Shown: positions 42,758-50,905, numbered from the stretch's first letter. The stretch is DNA of 64,000 nucleotides from an uncultured Acidobacteriaceae bacterium (GCA_903842065.1 CAIMKZ010000106.1:186001-250000), one strand, 5' to 3'. The notes: a model not told the origin generated them from the letters alone. Numbers and translations are program-made.

Positions 42758-45460
42758 CTAGAACGCCCAAACCATGGAAAGCCCTCCGGCGTTTACAGCG
42801 TAGTTGGGAGCCTTCTCGGTTGTGGGCAGGTAGTTGGTCCCGGTGCCGTACTGCATACCCTGGTTGCCCCAGTCGCTCGACATCATTCTCTGGAACATGT
42901 AGAAGGCTTTCAGCGTGAACCGCTTGTCGATGCTGTACTGCGCAGTGGGAGTAACGGTGATCTGATCGTCCCTGACCGTGGGGTAGTTTTGCGCGGCAAT
43001 GTAGTACGTTGCCGCGGTGCCGCTGGGCAGCGCAGGAGCAGGCGCGGCAAGAGCCAGCGGATTGTTTACGTAGCTGCCTCCGGCGACCGCGTTATCGGTG
43101 CGGGCGCGGGTGTAGAGGATCTGGCTGGCCAGCTCGAGCTTTCCTGCCAGAAGGTTCTTTCTTCCGATCGTCATGCCGAGCGTATCGATCTTGTCGCGAT
43201 CGTTCTTCTGAAAGTTCAAACAGGGATCGATCTTTCCGCTCGCATTCCTGAGAGCGACGGTTGCAAAGCAGCCGCCGGTGACGACCGTATTGGCAGCCTG
43301 GCCTACGAAGGCCGTGGTGCTGTTGCTGCCGTAGGCGTCGCCCTTGGCCAGGTAGCGGTGGTTGTCGTAGGTGTAGAAGACGTCGACCGTGAAGTTGTCG
43401 CCGACAGTGTAGCTGGCGTCGAGCGAAGCCTCCCAGAAGGCATCTTTGATCAGGCCGTAGACCGAGTGCAGGTAGTCGTCCAGCTTGTACTGGCCGTTGC
43501 CGTGGAGTGAGATCTTATCGCTGGCCTGCCAGTCGAGATTGGTCCATACCTTCTGGGTGTTGCGATCGGACTCCATGTAGCGCCTCATGCCGGGCAGCTC
43601 GTTGATGTTGTTACGGCTGCCGTAGAGACCCTGCGGGACGATGTTGTTGTTGGGTGTGAAGATGGCCGCGTTTCCGGTGAGTGCCGTGCCAGGCAGACCC
43701 GCCACGGGACCAAATCCGGTGATGCCCGCCTGCTGCATGTAGGCGAATGCGCTCATGGTCGCGCCACCGGCGGGAATCATGTTGGCCGCCGGCACAAGAG
43801 CCAGAAACGCATTCTCGTTATACGCGCCGCGACGCCATGAGGCCGCGTAGTCAACGCGTCCGGTAAAGCTGCCGGCCGAGGTGGTGCGCCAGTCCGCGCC
43901 AATGGTGTGCTCGTTGGTGTGAGCCGCGTCAGAGCAGTCGATCCATGCGCCATTGCAGCTCCGGTCGACCTTCTGCCACTGGTAAGTCGCCTCGATCCAC
44001 TGCTTTTTAGCGAACTCGTACTCTACCGATCCATCTGCCTGGTTCAGCATCTGGCTGTAAGAGCGATTCTGGTAGATGTTGGTGTTGCTGCCCAGTGTGG
44101 CAGGCAGGCCGTTCAGACCGGCGAAAGCAGACGTGCCGCTCTTGGATTCGTTGACGTCCTGGAAAAGATAGGTGTTCACGGGAGTCTGGTTGTCGCGGTT
44201 GAAGTACTTGTAGGCGGCGACCAGATTGGCCTTCTTTGCCGGCTTTGCGGTGAACTTTGCACTAATCATGCTGTTCACAACAAGACCCTTGAGCGACGTG
44301 GCGGGAAGCCCGAAGGCGAGCTGGCCGTTGGCGGCGGTCGATGGCCCAAGAAAGGCATCGTTCTGCGTATTGCGGCCATAGGAGCCGGCGACGAGCAGCT
44401 TCATCGTGTCGCGGAACTTTTCAGAGCCGACAAACGTGAACTGGTGGAACTGGTTGCTCGGAGCCGTCGCCATGGTGGCGCTCTTGGTCGGATCGGCGAC
44501 GTCCTGCCAGGTCACCGACGATACGTTGTCCTTGAAGATCGAAGCGTAATAACCAAACGAGAGAAGCAGGCGCTTGTACCTGATTTTGAGCCCGGCGTCT
44601 GCCTGTGTGGTGTCGAAGTCGATGGGAATGGGCAGCGTAACGCTGTTTTCCACGACCTGCGAGGTGACCGCGCCCAGAGCCTTCCGACCGGACTTGTGCT
44701 CGTACGAGATTCCGAGCGGGACATCGATGGCGGTTGACGGTGTGAGGTTGACGCCCGCATCCACACGGGTGCGCTTGGTGTGCAGCGAGACGTTCTGGAA
44801 GTCGGGAACGTCGGCTGCAAGGATAGCGGCGTTGGCGGCTAACTGCGCCGATGTGGGAGCGGTCAGCACGCCCGAGCTGTTGTAATAGCTGCCTGCCGCC
44901 GCGGTAGCGTCAAAGACGCGGAAGTTCTGCGAAGTGGCGCCACGCTGGGCAAGCGACGGAAAGAGCCAGTTGGTGGGCAGCGTGAAGTTGCCCGTTCCAG
45001 CTCCGAGATACGGCGTCGCATAAGTGTCGGAGCGGTTGGCGAGCAGCTCCGAATAGGCAACAAAGAAGCGGTACTTGCCCTGCTTGCCGAAATCAGCCCG
45101 GATGCTGCGATTCTCAAGGCCGAGATTGCGACCTTCCAGATGCCAGCGCCAGGTGTTGTTGCTGTCGTACTTTGCGCCTCCGGTGAGATCCACGTTGCCG
45201 ATGCCGAACGGGCCGGAGTTCTCGAGGCCGTTGTACTCGCCAAACTTGTAAGAGCCATTGCTAACCGCGCCGGCCCCGAAGTCGACCTTGTTTTCAGGAT
45301 TGGTCTGGCTGGCGGCCGTGGCCTGCGCGCAGGCGCGGCCTGCCGCAACGGCCAGCAGCAGCACAATCATTGAGCCGATAACAGCGCCACGAACGTAGTC
45401 AAACGCATGGGGCGCACACTTGGTTCTTTTTGCGTGAGTATTCAATTTCAATCTCCCCAT
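42758..45460 (-). CDS. MtrB/PioB-family outer membrane beta-barrel
   Basis: This 900-residue protein begins with a signal-type helix (about residues 26-46, ending GRACAQA) and then shows dozens of alternating strands with Gly and aromatic residues (for example GGAKYDSNNTWRWHLEGRNL), ending NYAVNAGGLSMVWAF, the aromatic-terminated last strand of outer membrane barrels. Family members sheath a decaheme cytochrome and let electrons cross the outer membrane. The decaheme cytochrome is the gene just before it, 7 bases away. No CxxC motif is present near the N-terminus, unlike the Shewanella protein. No outer-surface MtrC-like cytochrome lies in the window. Confidence 0.85.
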   Translation of the reverse strand: MGRLKLNTHAKRTKCAPHAFDYVRGAVIGSMIVLLLAVAAGRACAQATAASQTNPENKVDFGAGAVSNGSYKFGEYNGLENSGPFGIGNVDLTGGAKYDSNNTWRWHLEGRNLGLENRSIRADFGKQGKYRFFVAYSELLANRSDTYATPYLGAGTGNFTLPTNWLFPSLAQRGATSQNFRVFDATAAAGSYYNSSGVLTAPTSAQLAANAAILAADVPDFQNVSLHTKRTRVDAGVNLTPSTAIDVPLGISYEHKSGRKALGAVTSQVVENSVTLPIPIDFDTTQADAGLKIRYKRLLLSFGYYASIFKDNVSSVTWQDVADPTKSATMATAPSNQFHQFTFVGSEKFRDTMKLLVAGSYGRNTQNDAFLGPSTAANGQLAFGLPATSLKGLVVNSMISAKFTAKPAKKANLVAAYKYFNRDNQTPVNTYLFQDVNESKSGTSAFAGLNGLPATLGSNTNIYQNRSYSQMLNQADGSVEYEFAKKQWIEATYQWQKVDRSCNGAWIDCSDAAHTNEHTIGADWRTTSAGSFTGRVDYAASWRRGAYNENAFLALVPAANMIPAGGATMSAFAYMQQAGITGFGPVAGLPGTALTGNAAIFTPNNNIVPQGLYGSRNNINELPGMRRYMESDRNTQKVWTNLDWQASDKISLHGNGQYKLDDYLHSVYGLIKDAFWEASLDASYTVGDNFTVDVFYTYDNHRYLAKGDAYGSNSTTAFVGQAANTVVTGGCFATVALRNASGKIDPCLNFQKNDRDKIDTLGMTIGRKNLLAGKLELASQILYTRARTDNAVAGGSYVNNPLALAAPAPALPSGTAATYYIAAQNYPTVRDDQITVTPTAQYSIDKRFTLKAFYMFQRMMSSDWGNQGMQYGTGTNYLPTTEKAPNYAVNAGGLSMVWAF

Positions 45461-45467
45461 TGATCGG

Positions 45468-46427
45468 TTATCGTTCGAACTTGGCGCCGGCCGGGTGGTT
45501 GGAGCCGTGGATTGTGGAGTGGCAGAGCATACAGCTGCGGGCGTTGCCCTGCGCTGCCGGACTCTGCGCGCCCAGTGGCAGTTGTCCGTTCACGGTGGTC
45601 ACGTTGCCGGTTGGAAGGTTAGCCCCGCTGTAGAGGCTCTTGCCGTGGTCGCCGCTGTGGCAGTTCTGGCAGAGCATAGGAGCCTTCACCTTCAGCAGCG
45701 GAGAGATATTCGATCCGTGCGGGGTGTGGCAGTTGGTGCAGTCGTCGCTCACCGGCGCGTGCTCCCAAAGAAACGGACCGCGCTTTTCGGCGTGGCAGGT
45801 ATAGCAGGTCTCGTTCACCGACTCCTTGACCAGAAGCTTGGGACCCACCGAACCGTGGACGTTGTGGCAGCTCGAGCAGGTCACCTTGCCTTCTGCGATC
45901 GGGTGACGCGAGAAGCGATGGATCTGGGCATCTTCCGCCTTATGGCATTTGGCGCAGACTGCTTCCTGCTGCTGAGCGGTTAGAACCCGCTGCTTGGGCG
46001 AGTGCAGTTCGTGGCAATCGGTACAGGCAACACCGTGCGACTCATGCGTGCTGCCCGACCAGTGCTCGCGGGGCAGAACCTTCGATTCGTGACAGCTCAG
46101 GCAGGCTGCATTGCGAGCCTCCACCGAGGACTGCTTCTTCGACTTGGAGGCAAACACAACGTCGGGCGCTTTACCCGCGGGATCGCTCTGGTGATTCACG
46201 CTGGCGCCGTGGCAGGTCTGGCAGCCCGGAGTGCGGCTGTCACCCTTCACACCATGCTTGGTCTGGTAGATGGTGAGGATGGGTTTGGACCAGCTTTCGT
46301 TGTGACAGAGAGTGCACTGCTGGTCTCCGTCCAAAGACCGGTCAACCTGCGCTGACGCGGATGCGGGTCCGGACAGGACCGATACAACAGCGCATGCAAA
46401 GATAAGCCGAATTAGGTAGCGCATCAT
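45468..46427 (-). CDS. DmsE/MtrA-family decaheme c-type cytochrome
   Basis: This 319-residue periplasmic protein has a signal peptide (about residues 1-27, cleavage near ASASAQV) and ten CxxCH heme-binding motifs: CTLCH, CQTCH, CLSCH, CTDCH, CAKCH, CSSCH, CYTCH, CTNCH, CQNCH and CMLCH. That count and the spacing match MtrA/DmsE electron carriers that sit inside MtrB barrels. The barrel gene follows 7 bases downstream, so the two make one operon. I chose the ATG at 46427 (with AGGAAA just upstream) over the longer frame to 46487, since the signal peptide begins there. Upstream palindromes suggest CRP/FNR-type control. Confidence 0.92.
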   Translation of the reverse strand: MMRYLIRLIFACAVVSVLSGPASASAQVDRSLDGDQQCTLCHNESWSKPILTIYQTKHGVKGDSRTPGCQTCHGASVNHQSDPAGKAPDVVFASKSKKQSSVEARNAACLSCHESKVLPREHWSGSTHESHGVACTDCHELHSPKQRVLTAQQQEAVCAKCHKAEDAQIHRFSRHPIAEGKVTCSSCHNVHGSVGPKLLVKESVNETCYTCHAEKRGPFLWEHAPVSDDCTNCHTPHGSNISPLLKVKAPMLCQNCHSGDHGKSLYSGANLPTGNVTTVNGQLPLGAQSPAAQGNARSCMLCHSTIHGSNHPAGAKFER

Positions 46428-46542
46428 TTTCCTTTGCGTAGAGGATCTGGACTTAAGCCACTTGGGTTGCAACAGGCGGAATCGCAACGCCGCTGTCGAG
46501 TAAGCAAGATCAAACGTTGAATTGGAATTACTGGATCGAAGC

Positions 46543-46558
46543 TGTGATATCGCTCACT
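46543..46558. promoter_or_regulatory. CRP/FNR-like palindrome 1
   Basis: TGTGATATCGCTCACT fits the TGTGA-N6-TCACA pattern of CRP-type regulators with one mismatch at the end. It lies about 116 bases upstream of the mtrA-type start, the nearest site of the array. Confidence 0.55.
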
Positions 46559-46559
46559 T

Positions 46560-46579
46560 TTGAATTCCTAGCAATTCAA
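46560..46579. promoter_or_regulatory. Palindrome TTGAATT/AATTCAA
   Basis: A perfect seven-base inverted repeat with a six-base spacer. The half-site resembles neither a strict CRP nor an FNR site and may bind another dimer. Confidence 0.45.
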
Positions 46580-46597
46580 CCAGAAGAAGCAGGGGAA

Positions 46598-46613
46598 CGT
46601 GATCATTATCACA
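46598..46613. promoter_or_regulatory. CRP/FNR-like palindrome 2
   Basis: CGTGATCATTATCACA matches GTGA-N6-TCAC exactly, with only the first outer base off the CRP consensus. Confidence 0.55.
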
Positions 46614-46649
46614 ATGTCTGATTGTGGCCAAAAAAAATCAGGAGCCGGA

Positions 46650-46665
46650 TGTGACAATGGTCACA
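46650..46665. promoter_or_regulatory. CRP-like palindrome 3
   Basis: TGTGACAATGGTCACA is an exact TGTGA-N6-TCACA site. It directly abuts the next palindrome. Confidence 0.65.
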
Positions 46666-46681
46666 TGTGACAGCAGTCACA
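46666..46681. promoter_or_regulatory. CRP-like palindrome 4
   Basis: TGTGACAGCAGTCACA is an exact TGTGA-N6-TCACA site placed end to end with palindrome 3, so two dimers could bind side by side. Confidence 0.65.
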
Positions 46682-47077
46682 CTTATATGCTGGGTATTCT
46701 CTAGTGTCCGGTCTTTGCCGTGGCGGGTGTTGAGAGCCGGGGCACAGGGCTCAGTTACTGCTGAAGACCCCAGCCCTACATCTCTCACGGAAAATTATTG
46801 ATAATAAATAACTTAGATCAGGTTCGGAGCGCTAAGTATCTGCCGTGGATTATTTTACCGTCAGGTTATCCAGAATCAATGACTTACGGAGCTTTTGAGG
46901 CACCGGCCCCTACCCGGCGCGGCCTCCAGGGGGAAGGTTCCGCGCGGAAGATATCCCACTCAGTTACGTCCAATGCAGGGAATCGACAGAGATAACCGGC
47001 AAATCGGGTGGGGGATTTATGCGGGGTGATTGCCGGGTCGAGGTTTGTCGCTTGCCACCCGGCCGCTATGACTCCAC
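46682..47077. other. Intergenic gap with no convincing gene
   Basis: This region lies between the mtrA-type operon and the YXWXGX-like gene. One plus-strand frame (46798-46995, 65 codons) shows no protein-like pattern or good start. An AT-rich stretch near 46795-46815 might serve a promoter. The word ATCGGGTGGGGG near 47005 recurs at about 47649. Confidence 0.45.
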
Positions 47078-47125
47078 CTGCAAAACAACGAAGCGAGTCT
47101 GAGAGCTCGCTTCGTTGTTTTGCAG
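47078..47125 (-). terminator. Strong perfect hairpin terminator
   Basis: A perfect 20-base inverted repeat (47078-47097 with 47106-47125) around eight bases. It lies 14 bases after the stop of the small secreted gene on the minus strand. Its stem carries TTGTTTTG on the 3' side. Confidence 0.8.
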
Positions 47126-47138
47126 AGTGAGAAGTGTT

Positions 47139-47429
47139 CTAGCGCCAGTGACCTTCCCGCAACTCCCAGTGGTCGCCGCGATGAACCCACTTGGGCGCTA
47201 CCCAACGCTGGCGCTGCTGCGGCGGACGCTCCCAGCGGCCGGGGGTCCAGACGTAGCGGTCGCCGTCATAGCTTTGGTAGCCGCCGATCCATACGTAGCC
47301 CCGCTCCGGACGCGGACTTCTGCGCTCGGACTGGCGCGGCGGCGGGCCGATGCGAATCGAGAACTGCGCGAACGAAGCCGCAGGAACCAGTGTGAAAGCA
47401 AGCAAAAGTGCCAGTGCAGTTTTTTTCAT
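47139..47429 (-). CDS. Small secreted YXWGXW-repeat-like protein
   Basis: This 96-residue protein has a signal peptide (about residues 1-22, ending AASFAQ). The mature part is Arg- and Pro-rich and has two aromatic repeats, YVWIGGYQSYDGDRYVW then TPGRWE and WVHRGDHWELREGHWR. These belong to the tryptophan-rich YXWGXW family of small exported proteins whose function is unknown. A terminator follows. It stands alone between the cytochrome operon and the three-gene cassette. Confidence 0.78.
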   Translation of the reverse strand: MKKTALALLLAFTLVPAASFAQFSIRIGPPPRQSERRSPRPERGYVWIGGYQSYDGDRYVWTPGRWERPPQQRQRWVAPKWVHRGDHWELREGHWR

Positions 47430-47843
47430 GGTGGGGATTTCTCCAGGGGATTCGAACGTTCGCGGAACACCTCGTGCGTTCCGGCTTGTTAACCAGGGGA
47501 GCGGCTACGCAGCAAAGGTTCGATCCATCTGACGCCGCACTCACGTCAGTTTTAGCATTCTGATTTGTCGTGCGATGTCCCGGATAGCTCAGTGGGGGTG
47601 TTGGGGGGAATGATGGCTTTGGGGTGAATCGGAAGAGATACCCGGCAGATCGGGTGGGGGGGGTGTAGGTGGATGCCGGAGCGGAGGACGCCCGGCCACG
47701 ATCAATGTCAGACACTTTGAGCATACCTCGGGGCTGAAGGTGATTGCGGTTTAGGCGGAAGTGCTGAGACCCGGCGATTGTATGCGCCAGTCCATCAGGG
47801 TACGGGTGAACCCGTCTACCAAGTATCCAGCGCAACAAAATCA
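47430..47843. other. Intergenic gap of about 410 bases, no gene seen
   Basis: No frame here has protein character. A run of nine or so G at about 47655-47663 and a repeated word (CGGGTGGGGG) are the only notable items. It may include the promoter of the YXWGXW-like gene. Confidence 0.45.
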
Positions 47844-47872
47844 AAGGCCGCCCGCTTCGCGCGAACGGCCTT
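47844..47872 (-). terminator. Terminator of the three-gene cassette
   Basis: AAGGCCG (47844-47850) pairs with CGGCCTT (47866-47872) with an inner TTCGCGCGAA. Read on the minus strand it is followed by TTTGATTTTGTT, a U-rich end. It lies 50 bases after the stop of the 238-residue gene. Confidence 0.7.
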
Positions 47873-47921
47873 AATTCTCGGTTCACCTACACCGACCAAA
47901 CAGGTAGTTCTCCCCTATGTC

Positions 47922-48638
47922 TCATACCGGACTTTCCGGAGGAAGTATTTCAGGACGTGCTGGCAAGTCGCTTTCGCGGGAAGAGTCATTAGGGGACTCA
48001 AGAAGCAGATGAGGTGGCTCCTCTGATTTGCCTACTGTTAGATACAACGGCTTGCAAAGCACTTCTCTGACGATAAAGTCCGTCAAGAGCTGTTCCGTCG
48101 GGGCAGTTCTCACGACGACCGCTGTGTCGGATGTCATAGAAATAACATGATCCCCCAAACTTAGCAGGCCAGCGTCACATGCCATTGTCGCCGCTTGGAC
48201 ACATAAGCTCATGCTGCCGCCAAAAATACTGAGAGCGTTACCAATCAGCGTGAGATCTTGCCCTAAGATTCCATGGTTTTTGTACTGTGCGGATATCGGA
48301 TTAAACGGGAGATGAGCTCTGATGAGAGGAACGTGGCAGTCCTCCATCCTTTTCTTTGTCTCATTCGGAATTTCGACGGGCTTCTTTTCGCCCCCGCCTC
48401 CAAAATGCTGCCCGTAAGGAAACGTGACGGCTATTAATTTGATGCCCCTATACTCCGGTCGAATTAGGAACTCATCGAGAGCAATTAGTGGCCCTTCACC
48501 AACTCCCGTGAACATTATGATCGTTTCTATCCCGCGCAAGACCGCCGCATCGAAAGCAATCCTAACGCAATCACGGAGATTCTCCTTTCCCTCTACGAGG
48601 AAATATTCCGTGCTCGAATTGAACGAATGTTCCGTCAT
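47922..48638 (-). CDS. Stand-alone pyruvate-kinase alpha/beta-type domain protein
   Basis: This 238-residue protein looks like the regulatory C-terminal alpha/beta domain of pyruvate kinase (PK_C type) without any catalytic barrel. Recognised parts are ETIIMFTGVGEGPLIALDEF (about residues 37-56), IKLIAVTFPYG, GNALSIFGGSMSLCVQAATMACDAGLL (about 131-157, cited in part), and a TAVVVRTAP block ending IVREVLCKP. Similar stand-alone domains exist in archaea and some bacteria as uncharacterised proteins. The last 35 residues are Pro- and Ser-rich. It is the third gene of a cassette and overlaps the gene before it by ATGA. Role unknown; a nucleotide or metabolite sensor is a guess. Confidence 0.65.
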   Translation of the reverse strand: MTEHSFNSSTEYFLVEGKENLRDCVRIAFDAAVLRGIETIIMFTGVGEGPLIALDEFLIRPEYRGIKLIAVTFPYGQHFGGGGEKKPVEIPNETKKRMEDCHVPLIRAHLPFNPISAQYKNHGILGQDLTLIGNALSIFGGSMSLCVQAATMACDAGLLSLGDHVISMTSDTAVVVRTAPTEQLLTDFIVREVLCKPLYLTVGKSEEPPHLLLESPNDSSRESDLPARPEILPPESPV

Positions 48639-49147
48639 GGAGTCACCGTAAACTTCAGGATCGAATCGAAGTCTCTACCAGTGTTTCGATGTTCGATAAC
48701 AGACCTCATGAAGTCGAATGGATCTGAATCCTGGATTATCATGCCGCGCACACGATGCTGCAAAATATGATCGTCTTCGCTGTGAAAGTGGAGATGAGGG
48801 CCTCGCTTATCGCAGTCAATCCTGATGATCGCGGGGTAATTGATCTTGTCCCTTTCAGGAATCCCGTTGGGCTTAAGTGAGGTGTTTGCGGGTCCGTAAT
48901 GAAAGGAAAAATGTTTCCGACTCCCCCAGCGGGGCATACTAAGACCCCGAACGCCGGATCCGTGCCACCGTTCGTACACATAGGCATAGTAGCCATCGGG
49001 AAATTTGATTGCCCAATCCATATTCCAAGGCGGAGAATTAGGGGGCACCGTCGGTCCGTAATTCGGGCCGATTTCGATCCAGGCAGGGTCTACCTGAAAC
49101 GCGGCGTACCCCCTGTGAAGCCATGCCGCGTAATCGGGAAAGAGCAT
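48635..49147 (-). CDS. TumE-like (DUF6516-type) putative toxin
   Basis: This 170-residue protein has no membrane segment. Its C-terminal half resembles the TumE/DUF6516 group through AIIRIDCDKRGPHLHFHSED (about residues 104-123), where the invariant-looking HLHFH lies. Its N-terminal half is Trp- and Tyr-rich (WAIKFPDGYYAYVYERW). TumE-type proteins are described as toxins partnered with a small antitoxin, which fits the 86-residue gene directly before it, but the match is by eye and needs proof. The ATG sits one base after the upstream stop, and the 3' end overlaps the next gene by 4 bases. Confidence 0.5.
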   Translation of the reverse strand: MLFPDYAAWLHRGYAAFQVDPAWIEIGPNYGPTVPPNSPPWNMDWAIKFPDGYYAYVYERWHGSGVRGLSMPRWGSRKHFSFHYGPANTSLKPNGIPERDKINYPAIIRIDCDKRGPHLHFHSEDDHILQHRVRGMIIQDSDPFDFMRSVIEHRNTGRDFDSILKFTVTP

Positions 49148-49148
49148 A

Positions 49149-49409
49149 TTAGGCAGCGAGGCGATCCAAAACGCTGTAGCAATTTTTCAAGGACTTTCCC
49201 GTTTCAGACCGAAGATAGGGATTTGCTCTCAGCACACGGCGCTGCTCTACGAGGAACAACCACTGCACAGCGTCATCCTCGTCGATTTGGGCTCCATGCT
49301 GCTCAGACGCAAGAAATTCCTCTGTACTGATATGGAAACGCCCTTCGAACTGAGCGAGTTCCTGGTTGATCTCATTCAAAGTCGGTGGTGCAAGCTGCTG
49401 AATGGGCAT
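49149..49409 (-). CDS. Small acidic antitoxin-like protein
   Basis: This 86-residue protein is helical and acidic. The segment LAQFEGRFHISTEEFLASEQHG resembles, in shape, small proteins with a 'Y-x-M-S-S-E-E-F' motif that pair with TumE-type genes; here it reads FHISTEEF (residues 28-35, approximately), followed by DEDDAVQWLFLVEQRRVL. I remember this pairing from other genomes and cannot check it. It is the first gene of the cassette and is followed after one base by the TumE-like gene. No DNA-binding motif is plain. The codon choice is less GC-rich than in neighbours. Confidence 0.5.
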   Translation of the reverse strand: MPIQQLAPPTLNEINQELAQFEGRFHISTEEFLASEQHGAQIDEDDAVQWLFLVEQRRVLRANPYLRSETGKSLKNCYSVLDRLAA

Positions 49410-49770
49410 TTCAAACCCCAGATAAACACTTCTTGATTCAGTTTTTAGTGTGACACACTCGGAAATCTCGAGATCCTCTGCATTGGACGCGTCACTACTA
49501 TCGAAGTTGCAGGAATGACAATTCTATCGGCAAATCGTATTCAGACGCCAGTATTAATTATGACCGATGCCCTCAAAATCATCGGCAACCAATACCGTAT
49601 TGGGATACAACTTTATACGTACTTGGCCACACATCACACAAAATGATGATTCTAAAGAGTTGTTTATTCAGGTCAAGCTAAATTTGAGCCATTTACGCCA
49701 CGACAACTGTGAGAGGCTCGCTTCGAAGAGCTTGACAGTTCGCTGCTTTGCGGAGGGGCTCTGTTACACC
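49410..49770. other. Gap before the cassette, with one palindrome
   Basis: This 361-base gap lies upstream of the cassette and after the meaB stop. It is AT-rich for this genome and probably carries the cassette promoter. A perfect palindrome, CCAATACCGTATTGG (49589-49603), is about 180 bases upstream of the first cassette gene. A 28-codon frame at 49560-49646 is too short to call a gene. Confidence 0.45.
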
Positions 49771-50865
49771 CTACTTCTTCAGCGAATACAGGTTGAGCAG
49801 TTCGCGGGCGGCGGCGAAGGGGGTGATTTTGCCGGTGACTACGGAGTGGTCGAGTTCTTTCATGCGTTCGGGGATGCCGGGGGTGGACTCGAAGCGGTTG
49901 CGGAGTTCTTCTTCGATGGCGCTGCGCATGGCGGTGCGCATCTGCTCACGGCGGACGAAGTCGCGCCAGCCGTTGGCGCGGGTGTGTTTGCTGTGCTCGA
50001 GGATGGTCTCCCATAGCTCGGCAACTCCCGCTCCTGTTGAGGCCGAGCAGGTCTGGGCCTTGGGGATCCAGCCCGAAGGCGAGGCGGGGAAGAAGTGGAG
50101 GGCGTTGGTGATCTGGGAGCGGGCGAACTCGGCGGGCTGGAGGTTGTCTCCGTCGGCCTTGTTGACGGCGACCAGGTCGGCGATCTCCATGACGCCGCGC
50201 TTGATGCCCTGAAGCTCGTCGCCCGCGCCGGAGATGGCGACGAGCAGGAAGAAGTCCACCATGTTGCGGACGGCGGTCTCAGACTGGCCGACGCCGACGG
50301 TTTCGATGAGTACGTTGCGGAAGCCGGCGGCCTCGCAGAGGATCATGACCTCGCGGGTTCTTTGCGCTACCCCGCCCAGGGTTCCGCGGGAGGGCGAGGG
50401 GCGGATGAAGGCGAGATCGCTGCGGGAGAGCTCGGTCATGCGGGTCTTGTCGCCGAGAATCGAACCTCCTGACAGGGTGCTGGAGGGATCGACGGCGAGG
50501 ACGGCGAGCTTTTGGCGGCGTTCGGTGAGCATGTGGCCGAGCGCTTCGATGAGCGAGCTTTTGCCTGCGCCGGGGACGCCGGTGATGCCGACGCGGATGG
50601 AGTCGCCGGCGTGGGGCAGGCAGGCCTCGATGATCTCCTCGGCGAGTGCGCGGTCGTCGTGGCGGGCGCTTTCAATCAGTGTGATGGCGCGGGCCAGCAC
50701 GATGCGGTCACCGTGCAGGATGCCGTGAACGAGTTCTTTTGGCGAGATGGGCTGGCGGCGGATGCGGCGCGCGGGAGCCTCAGGGATGACGCAGCCGGGC
50801 ACCTCGTGCATGGCACTGTCGGTAGCGGGGGCCGGCTTAGGCTTTTTTGAGGTTTTGAAAAACAT
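49771..50865 (-). CDS. meaB: Methylmalonyl-CoA mutase-associated GTPase MeaB
   Basis: This 364-residue G3E-type GTPase guards and loads cobalamin for methylmalonyl-CoA mutase. The P-loop is GITGVPGAGKSSLIEALG (about 94-111), then VDPSSTLSGGSILGDKTRM, ETVGVGQSE (switch region) and NKADGDNL for guanine recognition. It follows the mutase large subunit on the same strand, 81 bases on, but a strong hairpin lies in that gap, so it may have separate expression. The N-terminal 40 residues are a charged, low-complexity extension. Confidence 0.93.
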   Translation of the reverse strand: MFFKTSKKPKPAPATDSAMHEVPGCVIPEAPARRIRRQPISPKELVHGILHGDRIVLARAITLIESARHDDRALAEEIIEACLPHAGDSIRVGITGVPGAGKSSLIEALGHMLTERRQKLAVLAVDPSSTLSGGSILGDKTRMTELSRSDLAFIRPSPSRGTLGGVAQRTREVMILCEAAGFRNVLIETVGVGQSETAVRNMVDFFLLVAISGAGDELQGIKRGVMEIADLVAVNKADGDNLQPAEFARSQITNALHFFPASPSGWIPKAQTCSASTGAGVAELWETILEHSKHTRANGWRDFVRREQMRTAMRSAIEEELRNRFESTPGIPERMKELDHSVVTGKITPFAAARELLNLYSLKK

Positions 50866-50905
50866 CCCTCTCCCGTTGCTTCTTCAATGCCATTAGAGCA
50901 CGCAC

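Noticed and set aside
46798-46995. 65-codon frame between the cytochrome operon and the YXWGXW-like gene
   Set aside because: No ribosome binding site, no recognisable pattern and odd composition.
49560-49646. 28-codon frame in the gap before the cassette
   Set aside because: Too short, no ribosome binding site and no match; kept only as a note in the gap entry.
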